The notes below the pieces were generated by a model. That model was not told where the DNA came from, made no database searches, and saw only the letters and a program-made list of their open reading frames with translations. 64,000 bases of DNA from Bacillota bacterium (GTDB taxonomy: Bacteria > Bacillota > Sulfobacillia > Sulfobacillales > Sulfobacillaceae), in the NCBI GenBank assembly GCA_026627385.1, contig JAPNUR010000011.1:25386-89385 (forward strand), in the 5' to 3' direction. A program made the translations under genes and the position numbers. Positions 16,564-24,882 of this stretch are shown piece by piece (positions within the stretch are counted from its first letter, which is position 1; each line of letters opens with the position of its first letter).

Positions 16564-17895
16564 TTACCGGAATACCGCGCTGAATGACGGCCACACCAGT
16601 GTCCATGCGTAGATCACCCCGGCTACTGAGACGAGGCCTCCCACCATGATTCCGGCCCAGTTCAAAACCCGGGTGTTACGGTAGGGGCCCATGATGTCAA
16701 CGTCGTTGGCTAACAAGAGGAGAAATGCCAAGGCTGGTGGCATGGTTAGCACGGCAATTACGTTGACGAGGATGACGACGCGCTCTAACGGAAACCCTGG
16801 GATTAATACTATGGCCCCGCTTAGGGTTGCCACACAGAGAAGGACCCCATAAAAGCTGGGAGCCTCTTTTATTGAGCGATTCAAGCTGTGCTCATGGTGC
16901 CACACCTCCCCGAACGCATAGGCGGACGACGTTGAAATGGCAATAGCCGCCACTAACCCGGCTTCCATAACCCCCAGGGCAAACAAACTTGCGCCGATGC
17001 GGCCCACGATGGGTTCCAGGGCTTGGGCAAATTGCGCGGCACCGAAAGCCCCAGGGTTGATGCGATGCCGCAATGCGGCCGTAGCGATCACGGTTGAGCT
17101 TGCCACAAGCGCAGCCAGCAGGGCGCCAATTAGCGTGTCGAAACGTCCATAAGTAATATCGACCGCGTCGAGCCCTTTATCAGCGGTGGCGCTTTGTTGA
17201 AAGAAAATCATCCATGGTGTCACTGTAGCGCCGATGTCAGCCAATATTAAGCTTATCACGGAAGCGCCGGCCATGTGGGGTGGTAACGGTTGCCACAATA
17301 GCAGAGCGGAGCCGACGGACCGCCAATCAGGATGGGTCATGAGCGCCACCGGGATGAAGACGCAGTTGACACTGGCTAACAATAACGTGAGACGTTCCCA
17401 ACGCCAATAACGCCGCGACAGAACGGCCGCGCTGATGACGACGAGAGCCCCAGCCACCGCCACGCGAGAAGGAATGCCAAAAAAGCTGGCTCCGGCCACA
17501 ATGCCCACAAATTCCGTGATGAGCGTCAAGACATTGGTCAACAGTAAGTCAGCCACAGCAAAATGTCCCCATACGCTGCCAAATCGGCGGTATATGAGGT
17601 CCGCATGTCCGGTTTTGACGACGGCCCCTAACCTGACTGTGATTTCTTGGACAACAAACGCCATGGCAAATGCCACGATGACCAGCGGCAAGAAAAATCC
17701 GACCCCAAACTGCGCACCTGTAGCGGCATAAGTCAACATGGAGGGGGCATCGTTTTCGCCAAGCATCACCAAGATTCCCGGACCAACAAGAAGCCACCAC
17801 AGGTACCACCGCCGCCGCGCCCGATACGCGCGTAGCACGCGCATGCGGTCCTCAACCCGCTGGATATCGTCGCTGATGTGATATTCCTGCCCCAT
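16564..17895 (-). CDS. Nramp-family divalent cation transporter, atypical metal site
   Basis: This is an 11-12 helix SLC11/Nramp-type transporter of 443 residues. Helix 1 carries GENDAPSMLTYAATGAQFG where classical Nramp proteins have DPGN, and helix 6 carries ATVTPWMIFFQQSA where they have the MPH motif. These replacements are like those of the Nramp-related magnesium transporter clade, so Mg2+ rather than Mn2+/Fe2+ is a reasonable guess. The ATG at 17895 has AGAGGGAG upstream. The upstream 430 bases are A/T richer than the surroundings and contain candidate control elements, but no clear MntR or Fur box. Confidence 0.85.
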   Translation of the reverse strand: MGQEYHISDDIQRVEDRMRVLRAYRARRRWYLWWLLVGPGILVMLGENDAPSMLTYAATGAQFGVGFFLPLVIVAFAMAFVVQEITVRLGAVVKTGHADLIYRRFGSVWGHFAVADLLLTNVLTLITEFVGIVAGASFFGIPSRVAVAGALVVISAAVLSRRYWRWERLTLLLASVNCVFIPVALMTHPDWRSVGSALLLWQPLPPHMAGASVISLILADIGATVTPWMIFFQQSATADKGLDAVDITYGRFDTLIGALLAALVASSTVIATAALRHRINPGAFGAAQFAQALEPIVGRIGASLFALGVMEAGLVAAIAISTSSAYAFGEVWHHEHSLNRSIKEAPSFYGVLLCVATLSGAIVLIPGFPLERVVILVNVIAVLTMPPALAFLLLLANDVDIMGPYRNTRVLNWAGIMVGGLVSVAGVIYAWTLVWPSFSAVFR

Positions 17896-18214
17896 CGCCA
17901 GGCTCCCTCTTCACAGGCTGTTAAATGAACCTCAACTCTGGTTGGTGCACAATGACTGACTTGAGAGCGATCATTGCGGCGAGACAGTGGGAATTCTTTC
18001 AATCTGTATACTATTGGGTTAATTAAACACGCAGAATTTGTCAAGAAGATTTCGACCCCCATTTCTCGGCAAACTGCCATCAACACCTCGTGAGACGCAC
18101 AAGGCCTCTTGTTTCCGTGATTTCTCGCCACCGCCTTAGAGACGCTTGGTTTAAAGTGCGATCATGCGCCGACAATTATTGCGTAAATATTGATGCAAAA
18201 ATCAACTTTGAGTC

Positions 18215-18243
18215 TTCCGATCACATGAACACTGTGTTATAAT
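18215..18243 (+). promoter_or_regulatory. Promoter with overlapping inverted repeat before catabolic cluster
   Basis: TATAAT at 18238-18243 is a perfect -10; a poor -35 (TTCCGA, 18215-18220) lies 17 bases upstream. The inverted repeat AACAC-T-GTGTT at 18228-18238 abuts the -10, a good place for a repressor. The convergent GntR/FCD regulator at the far end of the cluster is the natural candidate, by inference. The rest of the 17896-18333 region shows no gene. Confidence 0.5.
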
Positions 18244-18333
18244 CTGGCGACAGAAGATAAACGCGAAATATATGAATTATAGAAACTTCTCTGGGATGAC
18301 CGCCATAGTCGTAGAGATGTGGAGGCGGGAAGA

Positions 18334-19350
18334 GTGCAGCGTGCGCCAATCGAGGAAATCCGCGTTGCGGAGCGTGGTTCTAGCCCGGTGTCAAACGCAA
18401 GCATCAAGCGTTTATTTTTCTATATGTTACTGGCGCGTGCTCTTGACGAACGGATGTGGATACTCAATCGACAAGGTAAGGCGCCGTTTGTCCTATCATG
18501 CCAGGGCCATGAGGGCATTTCCGCGGGAGCCGCGCTGGCCTTAGAACCCGGTGTTGATTGGATTGCTCCCTATTACCGAGATTTGGCCATGGTTCTTATG
18601 TTTGGCATGACACCTCAGGAGGTGATGCTTGGATTTTTTGGAAGAGCAGAGGATCCAAGTTCTGGTGGACGCCAGATGCCCGCGCATTACGGACATGCTC
18701 AGCACAAGATTCTCACCGGTTCGTCGCCAGTAGCGACCCAAGTGGCACATATTGTGGGGATTGCGCTGGCAAACAAGATACGCGGTATCAAAGGAGTCGC
18801 TTTGGCGAGCCTTGGTGAAGGTTCCACCAATCAAGGAGAGTTTCACGAAGCGATGAATTTTGCCGCGGTACAACGCGTGCCGGCCATCGTCCTCGTTCAC
18901 AACAATGGTTACGCGATTTCTACCCCACTGGTGCATCAAGTGTCTGTGCAAGACCTGTCCCTCCGAGCTCAAGGCTATGGAATTTTAGGGGTAACCGTTG
19001 ACGGCACCCAGCCACTGGCCGTCTATGAAGCCGTAAAAGCTGCCCGCGAAAGGGCGCTAGCGGGGCAAGGACCCACGCTGATCGAGGCAAAAACCTATCG
19101 TTTAACCCCGCATTCCAGTGACGACGATGATCGCGCCTATAAAAGCGAAGAGGTCAGGCAGCAGGAGCGCCGTCACGACGTGATGCGCGTGTTTTCGCGC
19201 TGGGCGAAGGATCATGGTTACCTGAGCGCGTCCGAGGAGCAGGACATAACCCGAGAAGTGCTCCGGCTGGTGGACGAGGCGGTGGAGTATGCACTGGGTG
19301 CCCCGACGCCCGATCCCACAACGCTGGGCCAACATCTTTACGGATCGTGA
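18334..19350 (+). CDS. Orphan 2-oxoacid dehydrogenase E1 alpha subunit
   Basis: A second ThDP-dependent E1alpha, close in sequence to that at 1267: both share RMWILNRQG, SSGGRQMPAH, TPHSS/VPHSSDDDDRAY-type loops and GEGSTNQGEFHEAMNFAAV followed by NNGYAIS. No E1beta or E2 lies beside it; the next gene is HyuA. It may replace the first E1alpha in a hybrid with the E1beta at 2321, changing substrate range when the cluster is induced. GTG 18334 is chosen because GGAGG lies eight bases upstream; GTG 18319 is an alternative. It opens a long same-strand gene series to 35207, so its role is likely to form an acyl-CoA from a 2-oxoacid made by that pathway. Confidence 0.88.
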   Translation: MQRAPIEEIRVAERGSSPVSNASIKRLFFYMLLARALDERMWILNRQGKAPFVLSCQGHEGISAGAALALEPGVDWIAPYYRDLAMVLMFGMTPQEVMLGFFGRAEDPSSGGRQMPAHYGHAQHKILTGSSPVATQVAHIVGIALANKIRGIKGVALASLGEGSTNQGEFHEAMNFAAVQRVPAIVLVHNNGYAISTPLVHQVSVQDLSLRAQGYGILGVTVDGTQPLAVYEAVKAARERALAGQGPTLIEAKTYRLTPHSSDDDDRAYKSEEVRQQERRHDVMRVFSRWAKDHGYLSASEEQDITREVLRLVDEAVEYALGAPTPDPTTLGQHLYGS

Positions 19351-19386
19351 AATTGACAGCAAATGCAACCAAAGGAGGACGCTACG

Positions 19387-21495
19387 GTGAATTCGTTTGT
19401 AGTCAGTTCGGACATTGGGGGAACGTTTACTGATTCGGTCGTCATCGACCAAAATGGGGTGGTATACCGCTTCAAAGCCCCGACCGTACCTGACAATCCC
19501 GCGGACGGTGTAATTGAGACGTTGCGACTGGCGGCACAACAAATGCAAATGGGCCTCAGGGAATTCCTGGAGCACGTCAAGTTCTTTTCACATGGTACGA
19601 CGATTGCGACGAACGCCATGATTGAAAAGCGTCAAGCACGAGTGGGCCTGATTCAAACGCGGGGATTCGGTGACACGATTTCCATTATGCGCGGCTTCAA
19701 GTCTCTCGGGTTAGACGAAGAAGAGATTAAGAATTTTCGTTTGTTAGTTAAACAGTCGCCGGTGGTTCCGAAAAACCTGATTGCCGAGGTGACGGAGAGG
19801 GTTGACTACAAAGGTCGCGTGGTAGTTCCTCTTGATGAAGACGAGGTCCGCCTTGAGATTCGCCGTTTAGTTGAAGCGGGGGCAGAAGTGTTTGCTGTGT
19901 CGCTCTTGTGGTCTTTTAAAAACAGTGTCCATGAGCGGCGGATTCGCGAGATTATTCAAGAAGAATACCCCTCTGTGGACGTAACCTTATCGAGCGAAGT
20001 ATTGCCCCGCCTGGGCGAATTTTCCCGCAGCGTCACAGTATCTATCAATGCTGGTTTGGGGCCTCGAGTGCGGCAAGCGATGGAAAACTTGTCGCACAAG
20101 CTGAAGCAGGAAGGACTTAAGCCCGATTTGATGATAATGCAATCCAATGGCGGACTAGAACGTGCGATTGAAATCCCGAAGCGCGCGGCGGCCATTATTA
20201 TGTCGGGCCCGGTGGGAGGGGTGGTAGCGTCCCAGTATTTGGGAGCCAAGATTGGGATTCAAAACATTGTGACGACCGATATGGGCGGGACAAGCTTTGA
20301 TGTCGGCATCATTATGAATGGACAAGCTATGATGCGCAATGTCACGCAGGTTGGACGTGACGAAGTGGCGTTGCCCTCGATTGACGTTCAGACGGTTGGT
20401 GCTGGAGCCGGCAGCATTGCTGCCGTGCGCGATGGTTATCTGACCGTGGGTCCGGAAAGCGCCGGGGCTGATCCTGGTCCGGCTTGTTACGGACGCGGCG
20501 GCACGCGGCCCACCGTCGCCGACGCGGACTTGGTGCTGGGTTATTTGAACTCGGATTATTTCTTGGGCGGGCGCATGCGCCTCAATCCCGAATTGGCGAG
20601 GAAGGCCATTGCCACGTATGTGGCAGAGCCTTTGGGGATGACGGTTGAAGACGCGGCCGAAGGGATTAAAAAGATTGTGGATAGTCTCATGGCCGATTTA
20701 ATCCGGGAAGTCACCATCAAACGCGGTGTCGACCCGAGCGACTTCACGATTTTTTCCTTTGGCGGCGCGGGCCCATCGCATGCCTTTTCGTATGCGGCCG
20801 AACTGGGCATTTCGCAGGTGGTTGTGCCGCTGACGGCGTCGGTGCATTCCGCGTTTGGGATTGCGTCCGCTGATATGATGGCCGTGGAAGAAATTTCGCA
20901 TCCCATGCAAAGCCCGCCTGGGAGTACTCGCTACAGCGAGGCGCTATCGTGCGAACTCATTAACCGCATCTTTTCGGATCTGGAGAAAAAGACGACTGAG
21001 CGGCTTCAGGCGACCGGTTTGCGCGCTGAAGATTGTGCGGTGGAACGATTCATCGAAATGCGTTTTCGGTTTCAAATCCATGAGCTCACGGTGCAAGTGA
21101 GCGAATTTCCGCTGACGCCACAGCTGGTCGACGAGATCGTGGAACAATTTATCGAAGTGTATGAGATCCGGTTTGGCAAAGGATCGGCATTTAAGGCAGC
21201 CGGCGTTGAAATGGTGACATTTCGAGTGGTGATGCATGGCGGATTGCACGAGTTTCGTCTAAAGGAAGAGGCGAGCGACGCTCAGGAAATGGGGAGTCCC
21301 GTTGCTACTCGGCCCGTCTATCACAACGGCTCATGGCACGAGGCGAGTGTCTATCGCGGGGAGCAGCTGCACAGAGGCAGTCATATCGAAGGACTCGCCA
21401 TCATTGAAATGCCAGACACCACGATTGTTGTGGGAGAAAACCAAAGTGCCGACGTGGACCGATTAGGCAATGTCATCCTCAAGCTGGACGTTTAA
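19387..21495 (+). CDS. HyuA-type subunit (hydantoinase/oxoprolinase/ketone carboxylase family)
   Basis: This is the ATP-dependent subunit of a two-part enzyme in the family that includes N-methylhydantoinase, 5-oxoprolinase and the acetone and acetophenone carboxylases. The actin-like ATPase motifs are visible: DIGGTFTDSVVI near the N-terminus, HGTTIATNAMIEKR, MSGPVGGVVASQYLG and TTDMGGTSFDVG. GTG 19387 has AAAGGAGG eight bases upstream. Length 702 residues matches HyuA and acetone carboxylase beta. The partner HyuB follows within 35 bases. The reaction could be amide-ring hydrolysis or ketone carboxylation; the zinc-ribbon tail on the partner leans to the carboxylase side, but this is inference. 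Confidence 0.88.
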   Translation: MNSFVVSSDIGGTFTDSVVIDQNGVVYRFKAPTVPDNPADGVIETLRLAAQQMQMGLREFLEHVKFFSHGTTIATNAMIEKRQARVGLIQTRGFGDTISIMRGFKSLGLDEEEIKNFRLLVKQSPVVPKNLIAEVTERVDYKGRVVVPLDEDEVRLEIRRLVEAGAEVFAVSLLWSFKNSVHERRIREIIQEEYPSVDVTLSSEVLPRLGEFSRSVTVSINAGLGPRVRQAMENLSHKLKQEGLKPDLMIMQSNGGLERAIEIPKRAAAIIMSGPVGGVVASQYLGAKIGIQNIVTTDMGGTSFDVGIIMNGQAMMRNVTQVGRDEVALPSIDVQTVGAGAGSIAAVRDGYLTVGPESAGADPGPACYGRGGTRPTVADADLVLGYLNSDYFLGGRMRLNPELARKAIATYVAEPLGMTVEDAAEGIKKIVDSLMADLIREVTIKRGVDPSDFTIFSFGGAGPSHAFSYAAELGISQVVVPLTASVHSAFGIASADMMAVEEISHPMQSPPGSTRYSEALSCELINRIFSDLEKKTTERLQATGLRAEDCAVERFIEMRFRFQIHELTVQVSEFPLTPQLVDEIVEQFIEVYEIRFGKGSAFKAAGVEMVTFRVVMHGGLHEFRLKEEASDAQEMGSPVATRPVYHNGSWHEASVYRGEQLHRGSHIEGLAIIEMPDTTIVVGENQSADVDRLGNVILKLDV

Positions 21496-21530
21496 CACCA
21501 CATGTTCTTATGACCAAGGGAGTGAACGAA

Positions 21531-23729
21531 ATGGCCAATGCGCGCAAAATTGATCCGATTACGTTTGAAGTGGTGCGCCACCGTTTGTGGTCCATTAACC
21601 AAGAAGGTTCGCAGACCGTCATTCATGTGTCTGGTTCCCCGGTTGTCCATGCCACCGATTACAACTTCGGCATTTATACGCGTGAGGGAGAGATGGCCGT
21701 GATTGGCATTTATCTGCTGGTGCCGATCTATACGGGGGCCATGGCAATCAGGGAGTCTATCAGCCGCTGGTCGGTCATTGAGCCGGGCGATGTGTTTATC
21801 ATTAACGATCCTTATTTAGCCGCGGAGCATCAAAACGACGTGCAGTTTTGTGCGCCGTTCTTCTACAAAGGGGAACTGGTGGCGTGGACCGGATGCATGG
21901 CCCATCAAGTAGATTTGGGAGGTTCGGATCCCGGCAGCTGGTGTCCGACGGCGACGGATGTCTATCAGGAGGGGTTGCGCATTCCGCCGGGCAAGATTGT
22001 CTCTGCCGGCAAAGTGAACCAGGAACTATGGGATATCATCATTGCCAATTCACGGATGCCGTTTACGGTGTCGAACGATTTCACTGCGTTCTTGGCCGCG
22101 CACCGGGTAGCCCAAGAGCGTCTGACGGAACTCTGTGACAAGTATGGAGCGGATACTGTTACCCAGGTCATGCAACAATCGATTGAGGACTCCGAGCGGA
22201 AATTTCGCTCGCTTTTAATGGAACTGCCTGATGGCGAGTTTTACCACGAAAGCTATCTCGACCGTCCGGCCGCCGATAACAGCACAGAGGTTCTGGCCAT
22301 TCGCTGCAAGATGACGAAATCCCAGGACCGTCTGGTGTTTGATTTCAACGGAAGCAGTCCACAGGTGACGGGATACGGCAACGCAACGCGTGCGGGCACG
22401 GTAGGAGCTGTTGCCACGTTAATGTTGTGCGTGTTTGGGTCGAGCATTTCCTGGAACCATGGTCTGATGCGCCCGGTCGAGGTGATCGCGGATGACCGGC
22501 TTTGCGTGACCGCCACCCTGCCGGCCCCGGTCAGCGGGGGCGCCGCTGGGGCCAACTGGGTGGCCATGAACGCCGCTGCGGGCTGCCTCTCCAAGATGCT
22601 CAGCTTTCACGAGACGTATGCCCAATATGCTTTTGGCCCGGGGGACGGTTCGTGGCAGCTGGCCCAATTCGGGGGACTTAACCAGTACGGTGAGCCGTAC
22701 GCCGCCATGTATTTGGATTCACTGCTATGGGGCGGTCCTGCCTTCGCGTTCCGCGATGGCGTTGACAGCGGGGGCGCTATGGTCATCCTAGGTGGCGGCA
22801 CGCAAGATGTCGAGCAACAAGAGGTCATGCAGCCGCTCATGTATCTGTGGAGGAGGGAAGTGCCCAACTCCGGCGGCGCGGGTCGTCATCGCGGCGGCAA
22901 TGGCATCGAATTCGCCTTGACGCCAATCGATACTGACGAGGTGATAGGCACGCTGGCCACGCACGGTGTTGCGTTGCCCAACCGCACCGGAATCTTCGGG
23001 GGATATCCCGGTTCGTGCGCCCGATATGAGGTGGCGCGGGTGCCGAATTTATTTGAAAAGCTTGCGCAGGGTAAGGTTATCCATCGTCTCGCCGACCTGT
23101 CCGAGAGTTATCGGGTGCTGCCCAGTGTCACCTCAAACTACCGCTTTTACCCCGGCGACATCGTCAACACGGTATTGCAAAACGGTGGCGGTTACGGTGA
23201 CCCGCTCGATCGGCCTGTCGACCGTGTGGTGCGGGACGTTCTGACCGGTGCCGTCACGAGCGATTGGGCAGCGCGGGTGTATGGTGTCATCGTGGCAGGC
23301 GGAGCGGCGGACGCGGCGGCGACTGAGCGTCAGCGCCAAGAAATTCGCCGTCAGCGGTTGGCGGCGATGATTCCGCCCAAAGTTCGGCCCAACCCCGGGT
23401 CGGTAAATATTAAGCCAGGGCCGGATGCGCGCTCCTGGGGCGATTCTCTTATTGTCGAGTGGAAAGCAAACGGGATTGACCTGTTTTGTTTGCACTGTAA
23501 GACGTTTTTGGGGACTACCCGTGCGGATTGGAAAGATGTCGTGGGTATCATTCGCTCGGCCGGTAACCAATTTGGTCCCCTAGTCGTGGCGGACAATCCC
23601 GTGTGGATGGAACAGTACATTTGTCCCCATTGTGCGGCGTCGCTCTGGGTGGACGTGATAACAAGCGACTTTGCGGGTCTAAGTGACTTTTCGCTACAAA
23701 CCAGTGAAGTATCTCAGGTCCTGTCTTGA
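21531..23729 (+). CDS. HyuB-type subunit with C-terminal zinc-ribbon extension
   Basis: This is the second subunit of the HyuAB-type enzyme. The N-terminal body has DPITFEVVRHRLWSINQEG, YNFGIYTREGEM and GDVFIINDPYLAAEHQNDV, the conserved HyuB/acetone carboxylase alpha blocks, and the GGxGGRHRGG-like segment as GGAGRHRGGNGIEF. From roughly residue 640 a separate tail carries two CxxC pairs (CLHC near 652, CPHC near 697), a zinc ribbon like that of acetone carboxylase gamma subunits. Ordinary hydantoinase B lacks this. So alpha- and gamma-like parts appear fused. ATG 21531 follows AAGGGAG. The 732-residue length accounts for both parts. Confidence 0.87.
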   Translation: MANARKIDPITFEVVRHRLWSINQEGSQTVIHVSGSPVVHATDYNFGIYTREGEMAVIGIYLLVPIYTGAMAIRESISRWSVIEPGDVFIINDPYLAAEHQNDVQFCAPFFYKGELVAWTGCMAHQVDLGGSDPGSWCPTATDVYQEGLRIPPGKIVSAGKVNQELWDIIIANSRMPFTVSNDFTAFLAAHRVAQERLTELCDKYGADTVTQVMQQSIEDSERKFRSLLMELPDGEFYHESYLDRPAADNSTEVLAIRCKMTKSQDRLVFDFNGSSPQVTGYGNATRAGTVGAVATLMLCVFGSSISWNHGLMRPVEVIADDRLCVTATLPAPVSGGAAGANWVAMNAAAGCLSKMLSFHETYAQYAFGPGDGSWQLAQFGGLNQYGEPYAAMYLDSLLWGGPAFAFRDGVDSGGAMVILGGGTQDVEQQEVMQPLMYLWRREVPNSGGAGRHRGGNGIEFALTPIDTDEVIGTLATHGVALPNRTGIFGGYPGSCARYEVARVPNLFEKLAQGKVIHRLADLSESYRVLPSVTSNYRFYPGDIVNTVLQNGGGYGDPLDRPVDRVVRDVLTGAVTSDWAARVYGVIVAGGAADAAATERQRQEIRRQRLAAMIPPKVRPNPGSVNIKPGPDARSWGDSLIVEWKANGIDLFCLHCKTFLGTTRADWKDVVGIIRSAGNQFGPLVVADNPVWMEQYICPHCAASLWVDVITSDFAGLSDFSLQTSEVSQVLS

Positions 23730-23766
23730 TGAGGTTGAAGCACGAATAAAAGGGGGATGACCATAA

Positions 23767-24879
23767 ATGATGGCACGTCGGGTGATGGCGTCGATTGGGA
23801 CGCTAGGGCTGATGGCTGGGGTTCTCGGAGGCGTAGGGGTCAATGTCAGTGCGGCAACGCACGGTAAACAGGCGGTACACGCTAAGACATCAGGCCACCG
23901 CAAGCAAGCGGTGTCGAGAAAAAAGTGGACGATTGTGCTCAGTAACAACTACATGGCTAACGAGTGGCGCCCGCAAATGGAAAATGATGCGGTGGTCGTC
24001 GCGCGCGAACTGGGGGACGTGAACCTACGGATCGTGAATGCGCCCAATACAATTTCCGGGCAAATCTCCTCGCTGCAGGACATTATCGCGACACATCCCA
24101 ATGCCATTGTGGTGGATGCGGCGTCTGCCACGGCGCTGAATCCGGTATTAGAAGAGGCTGTGCGTGACCACATTGTCGTGGTGTCGTTTGACGAGGTAGT
24201 GACTGCGCCGCATGTATATAAGCTGGGTTGGAACTACTACGGGGACGGTATCGCCATGGCCAACTGGCTGGGGTACGAGCTGCACGGGCACGGCAACATC
24301 TTCATGGACTTGGGATTGCCAGGCATTCCTATTTCTCAGGCGTTTGTCAAGGCATGGAATCACGTTCTCAAGACCAAATATCCGAAGATTCATGTGGTGG
24401 GAACTTACGACAGTGAGTATTCCCCTGGACCCGAATTGCAGGCGATTTCCAATTTGTTGGCCGTTCATCCGAATGTGCAGGGCGTGCTGAGCGGAGCGTA
24501 TCCCAGCAGCATTATCAAAGCCTTCAAGCAAGTGGGGAAAAAGCCCTTGGCGGTGACAGGCCTTGCCACCAACGGGAACATGGTGACATGCCTTGAAAAT
24601 CATGTGCCCGGCTTTTTCTTCTCCGCCCCCACCTGGGTCGGCGGCGAGGCCATTCAAATGGCGGTTAATATCCTCGAAGGGAAGCACGAACCCATGTTCT
24701 CCTACGCCTACACGACGAACTTCCAAACAAATGCCAACCATATCCCCGGGACTGGCCAAGTCGTTCAGGCGAAAGTGGGGGTGAACGTGTTTCCCAAATT
24801 GTCACCCGCATTATTAATTCCGATCAGCTTTGGGCGTTTTCACATTACTCCAGCAGAAGCGCTGGGCAAGCAATCGTAA
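23767..24879 (+). CDS. ABC importer substrate-binding protein (RbsB-type)
   Basis: An extracytoplasmic type I periplasmic-binding fold protein of 370 residues. It has a signal peptide (basic MMARRVMAS, hydrophobic GTLGLMAGVLGGVGVNVSA, cleavage after the Ala-rich site), with no lipobox cysteine, which is unusual for a monoderm organism. The mature part has VLSNNYMANEWRPQM and TISGQISSLQDIIATHPNAIVV-like blocks, typical of sugar-binding RbsB relatives. It opens the transport operon with an ATPase and two permeases. The ligand cannot be named; neighbours suggest a compound that is oxidised and rearranged as an acyl-CoA. Confidence 0.87.
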   Translation: MMARRVMASIGTLGLMAGVLGGVGVNVSAATHGKQAVHAKTSGHRKQAVSRKKWTIVLSNNYMANEWRPQMENDAVVVARELGDVNLRIVNAPNTISGQISSLQDIIATHPNAIVVDAASATALNPVLEEAVRDHIVVVSFDEVVTAPHVYKLGWNYYGDGIAMANWLGYELHGHGNIFMDLGLPGIPISQAFVKAWNHVLKTKYPKIHVVGTYDSEYSPGPELQAISNLLAVHPNVQGVLSGAYPSSIIKAFKQVGKKPLAVTGLATNGNMVTCLENHVPGFFFSAPTWVGGEAIQMAVNILEGKHEPMFSYAYTTNFQTNANHIPGTGQVVQAKVGVNVFPKLSPALLIPISFGRFHITPAEALGKQS

Positions 24880-24882
24880 ACC

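Noticed and set aside
18037..18044. Perfect TTGACA on the minus strand upstream of the Nramp gene
   Set aside because: No acceptable -10 lies 16-18 bases away, so it cannot be called a promoter.
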